Part shown: positions 39,090 through 47,998 of the stretch, one piece after another | How positions within the stretch are numbered: position 1 is the first letter of the stretch | How the letters are laid out: each line of letters begins with the position of its first letter | Assembly: GCF_002777965.1 (NCBI RefSeq) | Contig: NZ_NGVR01000032.1 | Location: forward strand, 124,001-188,000 | Origin: Proteus columbae | Lineage (GTDB): Bacteria > Pseudomonadota > Gammaproteobacteria > Enterobacterales > Enterobacteriaceae | Direction of reading: 5' to 3' | DNA length: 64,000 nt | Made by a program: the position numbers and the translations under genes | The notes under the pieces: generated by a model | Told to the model about the DNA's origin: nothing | Seen by the model: only the letters and a program-made list of their open reading frames with translations | Databases searched by the model: none

Positions 39090-39581
39090 ATGAAAATAAA
39101 ATCACTTATCGCAATCTCGTTATTAAGCGCTAGCTTTTCTCTTTTTGCCGCAGAGAATTCCACATCAACTGCCAATATTCAAACTCAAGGTGTTATTCAG
39201 GCTCAAAAAGAGCTTAATGACTATGAGAAAGTCATGATAGAAAAAGTTTGGATAACAACTGACGCTATCGATGAAAAAGGAAATAAAACTGCGGCTGATA
39301 ATCCACAAGTCAGCAACTATTTTGGACTTGCTGAGTATTACCCTAATGGCACTTTTATTATGTTTACACCGGAAGGTAAACAGAAAATGCAAGGTGATTG
39401 GTCAATGTCAGATGATGGCAAAATACGTACCTTAGTTGCCAAAGATACTGAAGGTAAAACACTATTCACCCGCGATGTAGAAAATATCACGGTTAAAAAT
39501 GATGAGTATACCTATCGTATTTATCCAAATGCTGATGATCGTAATACCTATTTCGATATTATCCATCACGTTAAAAAGTAA
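39090..39581 (+). CDS. Secreted DUF4822-like protein
   Basis: Cleavable signal peptide of about 20 residues (SLLSASFSLFA). The mature domain, from about residue 45, resembles DUF4822 (VWITTDAIDEKGN, GLAEYYPNGTF, MFTPEGK, EYTYRIYP). Function unknown; exported to the periplasm. 163 residues. The ATG is behind AAGGATATATTA. Confidence 0.72.
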   Translation: MKIKSLIAISLLSASFSLFAAENSTSTANIQTQGVIQAQKELNDYEKVMIEKVWITTDAIDEKGNKTAADNPQVSNYFGLAEYYPNGTFIMFTPEGKQKMQGDWSMSDDGKIRTLVAKDTEGKTLFTRDVENITVKNDEYTYRIYPNADDRNTYFDIIHHVKK

Positions 39582-39628
39582 ATTTAGTACGTTGTTTTAC
39601 CTGCAAATTAATCCTATTCAATAAATAA

Positions 39629-39668
39629 AAAAGGGTTACTTATTTTTATAAGTAACCCTCATTTTATT
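39629..39668. terminator. Bidirectional terminator between the DUF4822 and HD-Pnk genes
   Basis: AGGGTTACTTAT pairs with ATAAGTAACCCT; T runs follow on both strands, with the stronger on the minus strand, serving the RNA ligase/HD-Pnk operon. Confidence 0.88.
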
Positions 39669-39708
39669 TTACAACCTACTTATTATTTCGCTGAAATTAA
39701 TCGGACAA

Positions 39709-40845
39709 TTAAAGTATGGTCTGAGATTGCCCTTCAATCCAATAAGTCACTTGATGAGCTTCTTCTGGTGTTGGTACTTCCAATTTACTCAACATGCGTT
39801 CCATTACTTTAGCTGGCACGGCTTCGTTTCTTGCATTATTTTGCCTTTGCCATTGCGCATAAGGGACTTCAATATAAACCAACCTAACTTTTGCATTATA
39901 ACGATAAAACAAAGAGATAAGTTGATCTCGCATTTTTCTTGTAATGTTTGTGGCGTTCCAAACAAAAGATTTATGCTCTCGTAAATAAATACGGGCTTGT
40001 TCTTTTGCTTGCTGTGCTATCCAACCATTAGCATCTCTATTATCAGGCTTAATATTATGCTGACGACGGAGATCATCTAAACTTACAATCGGAAGATCGG
40101 CACAATGTTGGCGAATAAAAGTATCTTTTCCCATACCCGGTAATCCACATAACACCGTAACTTCACTTCCTTTTTCAGGATAAGGCTCATAATTGCAATC
40201 CGTACTATTTTCTGTATAAAAATAGTGAAAACGAGCATTATCTGAAGGAAATGGAGCAACCCTACGCCAACAATTTAGCTCTTCACAATAAAGTGTAAAT
40301 AACGCAATTTTATCAAAGAGAGCTTGTTTATCTTCACAATCTCGCCCTAAAACATCGGCTTTAGCCAATAATGCCAACAAATAGCAATCTACTCTTAATG
40401 ATGCAGCAAGCAGTGCTTTTTTAGGATCAGGTTTATCCATCACCCATAACGGTAATCCATGATAGCGAACTAAAGCTGCGATCTGCTCTCTATCAGTAAA
40501 GCTTAAAGGTATTTTTTCATACAGAAAAAGACGCGTTGTTAATTCCCCTTTACGGGCATGACCCGGTGAAACAATACGCCCCTCTTCTTCTCGTGTTGTA
40601 GAACGTTTTTCTACATCATGAAGTAGTGCTGAGATCCATAAAATTTGCTGATCTCTTTCAGTTAAAGTCTTATATTCTGGCAATGATTTAACTGAATTAA
40701 TTACTCTTTGTGTATGTATCGCCACATCACCTTCTGCATGATGAATAGGATCTTGCATAACACCAGCCATATCACTAATTTCATCATACAATTCACAGAG
40801 GTGTTCCCATGACATTTCAGTGTGTAATTTCTTATGAAGCATCAT
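39709..40845 (-). CDS. HD phosphoesterase-polynucleotide kinase (HD-Pnk-like), RNA end healing
   Basis: Two domains. Residues about 35-170 form an HD domain (His44, His76-Asp77 in LLHDVEKRS, His96 and His129, Asp164). Residues about 228-378 form a P-loop kinase: Walker A GLPGMGKDT at 234-242 and the SLDDLRR segment (Asp257/Asp258, Arg260/Arg261) expected of a 5'-OH polynucleotide kinase. This matches HD-Pnk of Runella, in which the HD domain removes 2',3'-phosphates and the kinase adds 5'-phosphate. ATG 40845 overlaps the ligase stop as ATGA, with GGAG five bases before it. Activity is inferred. Confidence 0.82.
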   Translation of the reverse strand: MMLHKKLHTEMSWEHLCELYDEISDMAGVMQDPIHHAEGDVAIHTQRVINSVKSLPEYKTLTERDQQILWISALLHDVEKRSTTREEEGRIVSPGHARKGELTTRLFLYEKIPLSFTDREQIAALVRYHGLPLWVMDKPDPKKALLAASLRVDCYLLALLAKADVLGRDCEDKQALFDKIALFTLYCEELNCWRRVAPFPSDNARFHYFYTENSTDCNYEPYPEKGSEVTVLCGLPGMGKDTFIRQHCADLPIVSLDDLRRQHNIKPDNRDANGWIAQQAKEQARIYLREHKSFVWNATNITRKMRDQLISLFYRYNAKVRLVYIEVPYAQWQRQNNARNEAVPAKVMERMLSKLEVPTPEEAHQVTYWIEGQSQTIL

Positions 40846-41546
40846 TGAGACTCCTGTGCTTTTTCCCAAATTAAAGGGGCTCGTCGCCAATTTTTTTTCC
40901 AATGAACATCTGTTTTAACATGATCTTTTCTAACATATTTAAAAACACGATGTGAAAAATCATCTAAAGAAAATGACTGTGCATCTCGTGTAACAATGCC
41001 TTCCATTGGGCTTGTTTTTTGCGTTAAAACATCATGTGATTGAAAGAAACTTGCCTGCTTGGCTTGTGAAACAATCATATTTTCAAAATCAGTTTTATCC
41101 TGACATTTAGGCAGTTTAATTTCTGGTACAGTTGGAAGATCAAACAGTGAAGCATAAAATTGCACTTCTTCCCAACTTAGCCATTTATCTTTATAACGAA
41201 CCGCAAACACATAAAAATATTCTTCTAAGTGTGCATATTCAATAGAATGAATGGCATAGAGATTTTCACCGAAAATATCTAACTCACCTAAATCATTTTT
41301 CATCATTTGCCAACGTTGACGCAATTGAGATGTCCACGCTGATTGTGTTGGGGTTGCATGCGAGCGTGCAAAAACACCCATTTTATTTAGGCAATTATTT
41401 TCTCCATCCAGTTTTTCTGTATGGATAAGTTGTTTTATTTGGCAAATATCCTGCCACCATTGCACATTTATACGATCATCGTTTGTTGTGCCTGGTGAAA
41501 AAGGATAGTGATAGGTTCTATCATATTTTTGTGATTGATTATTCAT
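40842..41546 (-). CDS. RNA ligase
   Basis: ATP-dependent nucleotidyltransferase-fold ligase of the T4 Rnl type, 234 residues, compact, with no C-terminal domain. Motif I with the adenylated lysine is Lys45 in EKLDGEN; ARSH near 60 is motif Ia; FGENLYA near 92 is motif III; MEGIVTR near 181 is motif IV; VFKYVRK near 201 is motif V with two lysines. It is translationally coupled to the HD-Pnk gene, so the pair should heal and seal broken RNA ends (inference). Confidence 0.86.
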   Translation of the reverse strand: MNNQSQKYDRTYHYPFSPGTTNDDRINVQWWQDICQIKQLIHTEKLDGENNCLNKMGVFARSHATPTQSAWTSQLRQRWQMMKNDLGELDIFGENLYAIHSIEYAHLEEYFYVFAVRYKDKWLSWEEVQFYASLFDLPTVPEIKLPKCQDKTDFENMIVSQAKQASFFQSHDVLTQKTSPMEGIVTRDAQSFSLDDFSHRVFKYVRKDHVKTDVHWKKNWRRAPLIWEKAQESQ

Positions 41547-41793
41547 TATTTAACACTCATTAAGTAACAGAAGTTCTACCAAATTTAAAGAGAAATTCGG
41601 TAAGCTAATTTTTCTGTATTGCACTATTCCTTCAGTGCCTTAATGCGTATTACATAACAACGACCTAAATAATCAAAAGAGAGAGGAAAATAAATTTAGG
41701 CAGATACTACCTGTAAGTCTTCCAAAGAGCTAGAAAATTAATGTTATTTATTTTTCTTGATCAATACTTATTGCAAAATGACTAAAATATACG

Positions 41794-42351
41794 TTATTGA
41801 GGATATTGGACAATATTTTCAGAACCAATCAGGTTTTCAGGAAAAATAAGTGGATTATCTGAAATAAATGGCATATCTAATTTTCGACTATCCGTAGAAA
41901 TAGAAACGCCAGCTTTTAACCATGCAGTAGCGACTAGCTCAGTACAATAAACGCCTTGTCCAGGGTAAATACTAAAATTTTCACCGACTCGTTCTAATGC
42001 AGTTTGCACCGCAATATCTCTTGCTTCTTTACTTCCTTTCACTTGATAAAAACGAACTGAATTCGGCTTTGCTCTACTAATGAAAAATTCAAGACTATCC
42101 ACAGTAACACCATCTTTAATATTATTATGTTCACTGGGTGTAGAATGGATCACTTGAACACCATTATCAGAGATCCACAGCATACCGACATGGCTAAACC
42201 CGCTTTTATCAACTTGTTTAATTATCTCACTAATAACTTCATCCCCATCCCGAAAAACTAAATCACCACTTTTTAAGTCATGAGGCAAAGCGAGTGCATA
42301 AAATGCACCCGCTAAGAATAAAGCTACAATATTAAATATGCGAACAATCAC
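41794..42351 (-). CDS. YebB/YiiX-like papain-fold amidase
   Basis: Permuted NlpC/P60-type cysteine hydrolase (DUF830). In numbering from the GTG start, the catalytic histidine is in GFSHVGM (residue 54) and the cysteine in VYCTELV (residue 136). It begins with a hydrophobic signal or anchor segment (IFNIVALFLAGAFYALAL). The frame is open six codons further, to ATG 42369, without a ribosome binding site; GTG 42351 overlaps the stop of a decayed upstream frame as GTGA, which suggests it is the true start. Probably acts in the envelope. Confidence 0.75.
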   Translation of the reverse strand: MIVRIFNIVALFLAGAFYALALPHDLKSGDLVFRDGDEVISEIIKQVDKSGFSHVGMLWISDNGVQVIHSTPSEHNNIKDGVTVDSLEFFISRAKPNSVRFYQVKGSKEARDIAVQTALERVGENFSIYPGQGVYCTELVATAWLKAGVSISTDSRKLDMPFISDNPLIFPENLIGSENIVQYPQ

Positions 42352-42527
42352 TTGAAAGCAACTTTCCATTTACCATCAACATTAATCATTTCTTGTGCTT
42401 TTGTTTTTTCTACACCATCTTTTAAGACCGTTTTTAATGTCACTATTGCGCTCTTTTTATCTTCGCTATATTCAACACTAACAATATTACAACAATTAAA
42501 TAGACTAAAAAACAATTCTATTTGTTT
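42348..42527 (-). pseudogene. 3' remnant of a gene translationally coupled to the amidase
   Basis: An open frame of 59 codons ending in TGA at 42348-42350 reads as plausible protein at its C-terminal end (VEYSEDKKSAIVTLKTVLKD, then KTKAQEMINVDGKWKVAFK), the style of DUF4878-type exported proteins. There is no ATG or GTG with a ribosome binding site: TGA precedes it in frame at 42528. Its stop overlaps the amidase GTG by four bases, as in an operon. I read it as the tail of a gene whose start is lost. Confidence 0.55.
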
Positions 42528-42747
42528 TCACAATATATCACAGCGTATTATTGCCTAATATTTAGGTCATTTGCTTATAACACATTGCAAAAAAACACAA
42601 ATAAACACTAGAAAAATTGTGATCGCATACACTTTTTTGCATCATTAATGCTATTTAAGACAAATAGAAACTGCTTTTTTATCAACAAATAGGTAATCTA
42701 GCGGTCTGATTTTGATGACCAAACATGAATAGTTAAAAGGATATTTT

Positions 42748-43005
42748 ATGTTTACTTCACAGCTCATGCTGGTCGGTTATGTGTTGTTGGTAAGTCCTTG
42801 TGGAAATGATTCTTGTGATGCAGTTCCTGTTACAGAAACAATTTATACTAAAGATGAATGCACAACACGACTTAACTACTTAAAACAAAAAAGACCTGAC
42901 CTTATTATTTTCTGTGGAGAAGTCTTGAGAGATCCTGAAGTTACTGATGAAAACCCTTATCTCACCCCACCAGATAGTGTAGACGACGTTTTCAAAATTA
43001 AGTAA
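42748..43005 (+). CDS. Small YebW-like protein (DUF1482-like)
   Basis: 85 residues. The hydrophobic N terminus LMLVGYVLLVSPCGNDSCD and the later TKDECTTRL and FCGEVLR segments resemble YebW/DUF1482 proteins of E. coli; the match is loose. A clear AAGGAT precedes the ATG. Function unknown. Confidence 0.6.
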   Translation: MFTSQLMLVGYVLLVSPCGNDSCDAVPVTETIYTKDECTTRLNYLKQKRPDLIIFCGEVLRDPEVTDENPYLTPPDSVDDVFKIK

Positions 43006-43115
43006 TTAATCTGTTCTTAATTTTATAATTAAGATAAAATACAATTTAATTTGTTTTCTTTTTACGATATACTCTTTGTACTTGAATATGTAAGGACACG
43101 TATTAGGAGTCACTA

Positions 43116-43808
43116 ATGTCTATTGCGAAACGTACCAAAAATAAACGCATTGCGTTAGGTTTAACACAATCAGAACTTGCTACTTTAGCGAGTACAACAC
43201 AGCAATCCATAGAACAGCTAGAAAGTGGTAAAACTAAACGCCCCCGTTTTTTACCTGAATTAGCAAAAGCATTAAATTGTGATTTAGCTTGGCTACTCGA
43301 AGGTGAAGAACAAACCAATGCAACCTCTGAAATTCCACCAGAAAATGAATGGCAACCTGTAAGTGAATGGGACAGCAATACTCCTCTAGGTGCTGATGAA
43401 GTGGAAATTCCCTATTTTAAAAGTATCGAACTCGCAGCGGGTGACGGTTGTTGTACTAACGAAGATCATAATGGATATAAATTGAGATTTTCAAAAAGCA
43501 CATTACGCCGTTATGGCGCATCTTCCCAAAACGTTATTTGCTTTTCTGTTTATGGCGATAGTATGTCACCTGTTATTCCAAATGGCTCAACAGTCACTGT
43601 CGATACAGGCAACACACGCATTGTTGATGGTGGCATTTATGCTATCGAACAAGATGCCTTGTTTAGAATAAAACTACTCTATCGTCAACCGGGCGGTAAA
43701 TTGATTATACGTAGCTATAATAAAGACGAATTTCCTGATGAATCAGCGGAAACTGACTCTGTAAAAATTATGGGGCGTATTATCCATTGGTCAGTTATGG
43801 CTTGGTAA
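43116..43808 (+). CDS. LexA/CI-like repressor with S24 autoprotease domain
   Basis: An N-terminal Cro/CI helix-turn-helix (residues 8-62; [21 protein letters not shown]) is followed by an S24 peptidase domain: catalytic Ser149 in YGDSMSP and Lys186 in FRIKLLYR, and a candidate Ala108-Gly109 cleavage bond in ELAAGDG. Such repressors inactivate themselves on DNA damage. No phage genes lie nearby, so it is an orphan. 230 residues; start with GGAG upstream. Confidence 0.87.
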   Translation: MSIAKRTKNKRIALGLTQSELATLASTTQQSIEQLESGKTKRPRFLPELAKALNCDLAWLLEGEEQTNATSEIPPENEWQPVSEWDSNTPLGADEVEIPYFKSIELAAGDGCCTNEDHNGYKLRFSKSTLRRYGASSQNVICFSVYGDSMSPVIPNGSTVTVDTGNTRIVDGGIYAIEQDALFRIKLLYRQPGGKLIIRSYNKDEFPDESAETDSVKIMGRIIHWSVMAW

Positions 43809-43829
43809 TCAATAAGCAAAGCAATAATT

Positions 43830-44456
43830 TCATAGTATAAAATTTTCAGTAACAACTTGTCCTTTAGACAATAAAACCGTTTTATCTGCTAGCGCTCTGA
43901 TTTCACGAGGCTCATGAGTAACCATGATCATCGTTATTTCCTTAGATTTTAAGGAATCAATTAAATCCCAAAGCTGATAACGTGTTTCCCAATCCAAACT
44001 CGAAAAAGGTTCATCCAGTAGTAAAAGTTTGGGTTGGCTAATAAGAGCTCTTGCCAATGCGACGCGTTGTTGCTCCCCTCCTGAAATTTGATGAGGATAA
44101 CGTGTAGCGAGATGCGCAATTCCCATTTGCTCTAATATCGCCTTTTCCCTCTCCTTGTTTCGTTTCTGTTTTGCACCATATTGCGCTAACCATAAATTTT
44201 GTGTCACAGTCATAAACGGAAATAAATAAAGCCGTTGATTTAAATATCGGCAAGAACGTAGCCATACAGGCTGTTCATTTATATTTTTGTCTGCAAGGTA
44301 AATATCACCAGAGTATGAAGTATATCCAGCAATCGCATTCAGCAGTGTTGTTTTACCACTTCCAGATGTACCACTTATTCCTAAACATGTTCCTTTTTCT
44401 ACGTTCAACGAAATATCTTTTAATATACCCGTTGTTAATGAACGAATTTCTAGCAT
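43830..44456 (-). CDS. modC: Molybdate-type ABC transporter ATPase, short form
   Basis: Walker A GTSGSGKTT at 29-37, signature ISGGEQQRVALARAL, Walker B LLLLDEPF and the H-loop THEPRE are complete. Length is 208, against 352 for E. coli ModC: the C-terminal Mop/TOBE molybdate-binding domain is absent, so cytosolic molybdate cannot gate it as in E. coli. ATG 44456 overlaps the modB stop as ATGCTAG. The substrate is inferred from the neighbours and the ModE-like box. Confidence 0.82.
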   Translation of the reverse strand: MLEIRSLTTGILKDISLNVEKGTCLGISGTSGSGKTTLLNAIAGYTSYSGDIYLADKNINEQPVWLRSCRYLNQRLYLFPFMTVTQNLWLAQYGAKQKRNKEREKAILEQMGIAHLATRYPHQISGGEQQRVALARALISQPKLLLLDEPFSSLDWETRYQLWDLIDSLKSKEITMIMVTHEPREIRALADKTVLLSKGQVVTENFIL

Positions 44457-45226
44457 GATCTTTTCCTTTCTCGCTGTAAACGATGTAACGCAAATAATAA
44501 AGTAATCGCGATAGCGATAAGAACAAGCGCACAACCAATTGCCAGAGTGAAATCTCCACTGGCAATATTTAAATAAATTGCCATAGGCAACGTTTCTGTT
44601 TTTAACCTTGTTGCACCAGCTAACATTAACGTAGCGCCAAATTCACCTAAGGCTCTAGAAAATGCAATAATGCTTCCACTCATTAAAGCAGACCAACATA
44701 ATGGTATTTCAATCAATAAAAATGTTTTTGTTGGTGTTAATCCTAAATTTTGTGCCGTTTGAATATAAGCGGGATCAACAGACTTAAAAGCAGAGAGACT
44801 ATTTCTCATAATAATCGCGCTTGCGACATAAGTTTGAGCAATAATAATACCCAATGGTGAAAAAAGAGAGCGAGATAATTCAGGAAAAACACCTGTTAAA
44901 GGGCCCTGATTTCCTAACAATAATAGTAATCCGATACCAATAACTAATGGAGGAGTAACTAAAGGCAAATCTAATAACGCATCAATAAAACGATGTCCTT
45001 TAAAAGGAATTCGTGCCATTGCCCATGCAGCAGGTACACCTAAGATAATTGCTAGGCATAAAGAAGTTAACGCTGTACTGAGTGACATACCAATAGCAAA
45101 ATGGAATTCAGGGTCGGTAATCACTTGCCTCAATTCAACATAAGAAAGTTGGCATATCAGTGCAATTAGCGATCCTAAGATCAGAAATAACAATAAAAAA
45201 AGTGGAATTAATGCCCATCGAAACAC
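44450..45226 (-). CDS. modB: Molybdate-type ABC transporter permease
   Basis: 258 residues, about six transmembrane helices, with the permease loop EAA-like motif AQNLGLTPTKTFLLIEIPLCW and the ModB-type GEFGATLMLAG near residue 195. It couples to the ATPase with a seven-base overlap, but a terminator separates it from modA. Confidence 0.85.
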   Translation of the reverse strand: MFRWALIPLFLLLFLILGSLIALICQLSYVELRQVITDPEFHFAIGMSLSTALTSLCLAIILGVPAAWAMARIPFKGHRFIDALLDLPLVTPPLVIGIGLLLLLGNQGPLTGVFPELSRSLFSPLGIIIAQTYVASAIIMRNSLSAFKSVDPAYIQTAQNLGLTPTKTFLLIEIPLCWSALMSGSIIAFSRALGEFGATLMLAGATRLKTETLPMAIYLNIASGDFTLAIGCALVLIAIAITLLFALHRLQRERKRSC

Positions 45227-45273
45227 GTTATTTCCTTTTTTAAGATGGATATTTATTTTGCTGTAATAATGAA

Positions 45274-45300
45274 AAAAGCCACCAGTGAGTTGGTGGCGAA
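45274..45300 (-). terminator. Internal terminator between modA and modB
   Basis: Minus-strand GCCACCA pairs with TGGTGGC around a six-base loop and is followed by TTTTTTC. It would reduce readthrough from modA to modBC. Confidence 0.85.
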
Positions 45301-45326
45301 AAACACAATTTATGTGAGAAAAAAAT

Positions 45327-46082
45327 CTATGGTTTCGAAATTACAGGAAGAAAACCATAATCAGTAAAAGCCTTTATCCCTTCAGCACGAGTAAAATAAT
45401 CAGCAAGTAATTGTGCTTCTTTCGGATTTGCTGATGTTTTTAAAACAGCAAGTGTTGCCACTTCTTCTGGGCTACCTTCAGGAACTGGAAGTAAAATAAG
45501 TTTATCTTGATTTTTCATTGCATCTGCATATCCAATAATGGCAGCATCCACTTCCCCATTTAGTAAATACATAAGCAATTGTTTAATGGTTGCAGTGCGT
45601 ACAACAACTTTATCACGTAATTTATCGCCTTGACCTGATGCATCAATAAGTTGCTCGCCACTTTTTCCTAATGCGATAGCTTTAGCATCACCCATACCTA
45701 GTTTTAATGAACTATTCGCAAGATCTTCTAGTGTTTTAATATCACCCACTTTATCTTTACGCACAGCAATAACAGGAATATGGCGAACAATAGAATATTG
45801 ATTAACTACTTGTCCTTCTTTATCTAACTTTTCCACATAATCTTGTGAACCAGGGAAGAATAAATCCCCCTGCTTAGTTAAATTAAAGCGTGTTAATATT
45901 TGACCTGAACCGCCATATTCAATAGTAACTTTATTTCCCGTCTCTTTTTCAAATACACTCACAACTTGCTCTACTGGTTGTTTTAATCCAGCACCTGCAT
46001 AAAGATGAAGCTCGGCTGCAAATGTATTATGGCAAATTAATCCTAATGCTAGTCCTAAACCAGCAAGAAATTGACGTTTCAT
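45327..46082 (-). CDS. modA: Molybdate/tungstate-type substrate-binding protein
   Basis: Periplasmic binding protein of 251 residues with a cleaved signal peptide (about 22 residues, NTFA-AELHLYAGAG). It keeps the SBP_bac_11 patterns: AGAGLKQP, EYGGSGQILTR, GDLFFPGSQDYV and DAAIIGYADA. It is only distantly related to E. coli ModA, so molybdate versus tungstate is open. The ModE-like box upstream favours oxyanions of this kind. Confidence 0.8.
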   Translation of the reverse strand: MKRQFLAGLGLALGLICHNTFAAELHLYAGAGLKQPVEQVVSVFEKETGNKVTIEYGGSGQILTRFNLTKQGDLFFPGSQDYVEKLDKEGQVVNQYSIVRHIPVIAVRKDKVGDIKTLEDLANSSLKLGMGDAKAIALGKSGEQLIDASGQGDKLRDKVVVRTATIKQLLMYLLNGEVDAAIIGYADAMKNQDKLILLPVPEGSPEEVATLAVLKTSANPKEAQLLADYFTRAEGIKAFTDYGFLPVISKP

Positions 46083-46103
46083 AAAAGTGGTGATCCTAAC
46101 TAT

Positions 46104-46127
46104 CGTTATATAATTTTTTATATAATG
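46104..46127 (-). promoter_or_regulatory. ModE-like operator upstream of modA
   Basis: CGTTATAT-N8-ATATAATG, one base off a perfect inverted repeat of the ModE half-site (CGTTATAT/ATATAACG). It ends 22 bases before the modA start, over the expected promoter. Confidence 0.72.
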
Positions 46128-46163
46128 AATGATATAAGTATTTAAGGCAAGAGGCTCATATAA

Positions 46164-46205
46164 AAAAAGATAAAAATGTTAACGACTTATCATTTTTATC
46201 TTTTT
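46164..46205. terminator. Hairpin downstream of the SorC gene
   Basis: AAAAAGATAAAAATG pairs with CATTTTTATCTTTTT around a 12-base interval. It could end the SorC transcript. A second hairpin without T run (AATCCTCG/CGAGGATT, 46307-46328) lies right after the SorC stop. Confidence 0.6.
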
Positions 46206-46334
46206 CTTTATACGTAAGCTTTACAAAACAGACTGATAAAAATAAATGCTTCAAATACTTTATTTTTATCAGAAATAAGTAGCTCTTAAATAGAGGTTTG
46301 CCAGTAAATCCTCGCTCTCACGAGGATTCTATTA

Positions 46335-47318
46335 CTAATTATCTAGCTCTAATAATGCCAGCGCTGTCACTTCATCAATTACAATATCGGTGGCGTAACC
46401 TCCTTTTATCGCCCCTATTGTTGCCTGAATATTTTCCACACCACCGGCAATAAAAAGTCTCTGTGTTATTTGTCTTAACTGAGCAAGGCTTATTCCCATT
46501 ATCCTAAGGTCAATATCAGAAACTAAAGGATTACCTTGCGCATCATAAAAACGTCCACAAATCACACCAACAGCGCCTAAATCACGATATTGAGCCATCT
46601 CACTGCTCGTTAAAACCCCTGTTGTTACCAAAGGATTATCATCGAATGTATTACCCACAACAAAAAGAGCTTTATTGCACTGATTTAGCGCTGAAAAATT
46701 ACGCCTAATAATAGGTTCAGCTTGAAGTTCCATTGCTAGACGTGCACTAGAAACCACTGCTGGCACATGCAAATTAATACAGCACCCTGACAACTTATTT
46801 GCGATTAACGCGGCTGCTTCTGTTGTTTTAAAATCAGGCTGTGGCGCTACTGCACCTATCATTTGTAGCACTGTGATATTTTTTAATGACTTGGGTGGAA
46901 GATAATTACCCAATTTATAAATTGTTCGTCCCCAAGCAACACCTAAAATATCATCGTCATTAATTATCTGAGAAAGATACATCGCTCCTGCTTTCGCTAA
47001 TCTTTCTCTGTTCATACTTAAAGTGTGTTGCGATTTATTCTTTTCTTCATCAGGTAAAATAAGCACATTATTAAGATCGAATTTTGCTTTTATTCTGATG
47101 GCATAATCAATCGTAGAAAATACTGATGAATCCAAGTTAATATTTACGAATCCTTTTTCTCTAGCTAGATGCAAATATTTCACGACGGTAACACGAGAAA
47201 CACCCATAATATTTGCAACTTCACTTTGGCTGAGTCCGTCCTGATAGTAAAGCCACGCTGCATAGAGAACGGGATCATTATCAAATAAACTCGCGTTTTT
47301 TAGCGAATTATTATCCAT
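46335..47318 (-). CDS. SorC/DeoR-family sugar-phosphate regulator
   Basis: N-terminal helix-turn-helix (about residues 22-60: LSQSEVANIMGVSRVTVVKYL) and C-terminal sugar-binding SorC domain (ILGVAWGRTIY, VLQMIGAVAP, GAVGVICGRFYD, IAGG and IKGGYATDIVID). GGGG six bases before ATG 47318 sets the start, giving 327 residues. No transport or kinase genes adjoin it, so the target operon is elsewhere or lost. Confidence 0.83.
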   Translation of the reverse strand: MDNNSLKNASLFDNDPVLYAAWLYYQDGLSQSEVANIMGVSRVTVVKYLHLAREKGFVNINLDSSVFSTIDYAIRIKAKFDLNNVLILPDEEKNKSQHTLSMNRERLAKAGAMYLSQIINDDDILGVAWGRTIYKLGNYLPPKSLKNITVLQMIGAVAPQPDFKTTEAAALIANKLSGCCINLHVPAVVSSARLAMELQAEPIIRRNFSALNQCNKALFVVGNTFDDNPLVTTGVLTSSEMAQYRDLGAVGVICGRFYDAQGNPLVSDIDLRIMGISLAQLRQITQRLFIAGGVENIQATIGAIKGGYATDIVIDEVTALALLELDN

Positions 47319-47689
47319 TTTAAACCCCACAAATTTTTTATAAATCTTATGACTAATTAGTTTATTTTATATTAGAGATATTATTGAAGATAAAATGCCT
47401 TTAGCCAGATTAAGCCTTATAACACAAATAGATACATTTCATTAATCTACTAATAATATCGGCACCCTGATATTTTTCTTTACTGCAAGGATCTTATAAT
47501 ACGTAAAAAGCCCTTAATAATGCCGTAAACAGTTCATATCGAGAAAGTTTTTTTTGAAAAAACTGTTTTATTTCGCTAAAAATAAGAATATTAGCTTTAA
47601 GTTTTAAAAAGTTTTATTTTGATAAAATTAAAATCACCCAAGCCCTATTATTGCTATTAAAAATCAAATCAATTTTAAAAGGAAAAACA
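47319..47689. other. AT-rich divergent control region, SorC gene and cutA
   Basis: 371 bases without a gene, holding the start regions of both divergent genes. The AAGGAAAAACA ribosome binding site of cutA is its last element. No clear operator was found. Confidence 0.5.
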
Positions 47690-47998
47690 ATGATAATTGC
47701 ATACTCAACAGCACCAAATGAAACTATCGCGAATGAAATTGCTCACCACCTCATCAATGCAAAACTTGCTGCTTGTGTAAATTTAATCCCTCAAGTTAAA
47801 TCTATTTATCATTGGGACAATAAAATTATTGAAGATAATGAAATACTTATGATAATAAAATCCGAAAAAAGTAAACAGCAAAACTTAATTGATACTCTTG
47901 TCGAAATACATCCTTATGATACTCCTGAAGTGATTATAATGCCGATTGAAAATGGTTTTAAAGGTTATCTTAATTGGATCCATGCCTCGTTGAATTAA
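47690..47998 (+). CDS. cutA: Divalent-cation tolerance protein CutA
   Basis: Trimeric cytoplasmic protein of about 100 residues. The family sequence is clear: AYSTAPNE, KLAACVNLIPQVKSIYHW, IIEDNEILMIIKS and VEIHPYDTPEVI. The frame is open from 47651, but ATG 47690 has the ribosome binding site, giving 102 residues. Metal-tolerance role is from E. coli genetics and remains debated. Confidence 0.92.
   Translation: MIIAYSTAPNETIANEIAHHLINAKLAACVNLIPQVKSIYHWDNKIIEDNEILMIIKSEKSKQQNLIDTLVEIHPYDTPEVIIMPIENGFKGYLNWIHASLN

Noticed and set aside
41620-41639. GGCAC...TGCA as a sigma-54 promoter for the RNA ligase operon
   Set aside because: The GG and GC elements are five bases too far apart. The site is better read as an inverted repeat GCACT-N8-AGTGC.
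42352-42558. 68-codon plus-strand frame
   Set aside because: Antisense to the decayed gene and the amidase start; the minus-strand reading makes better protein.
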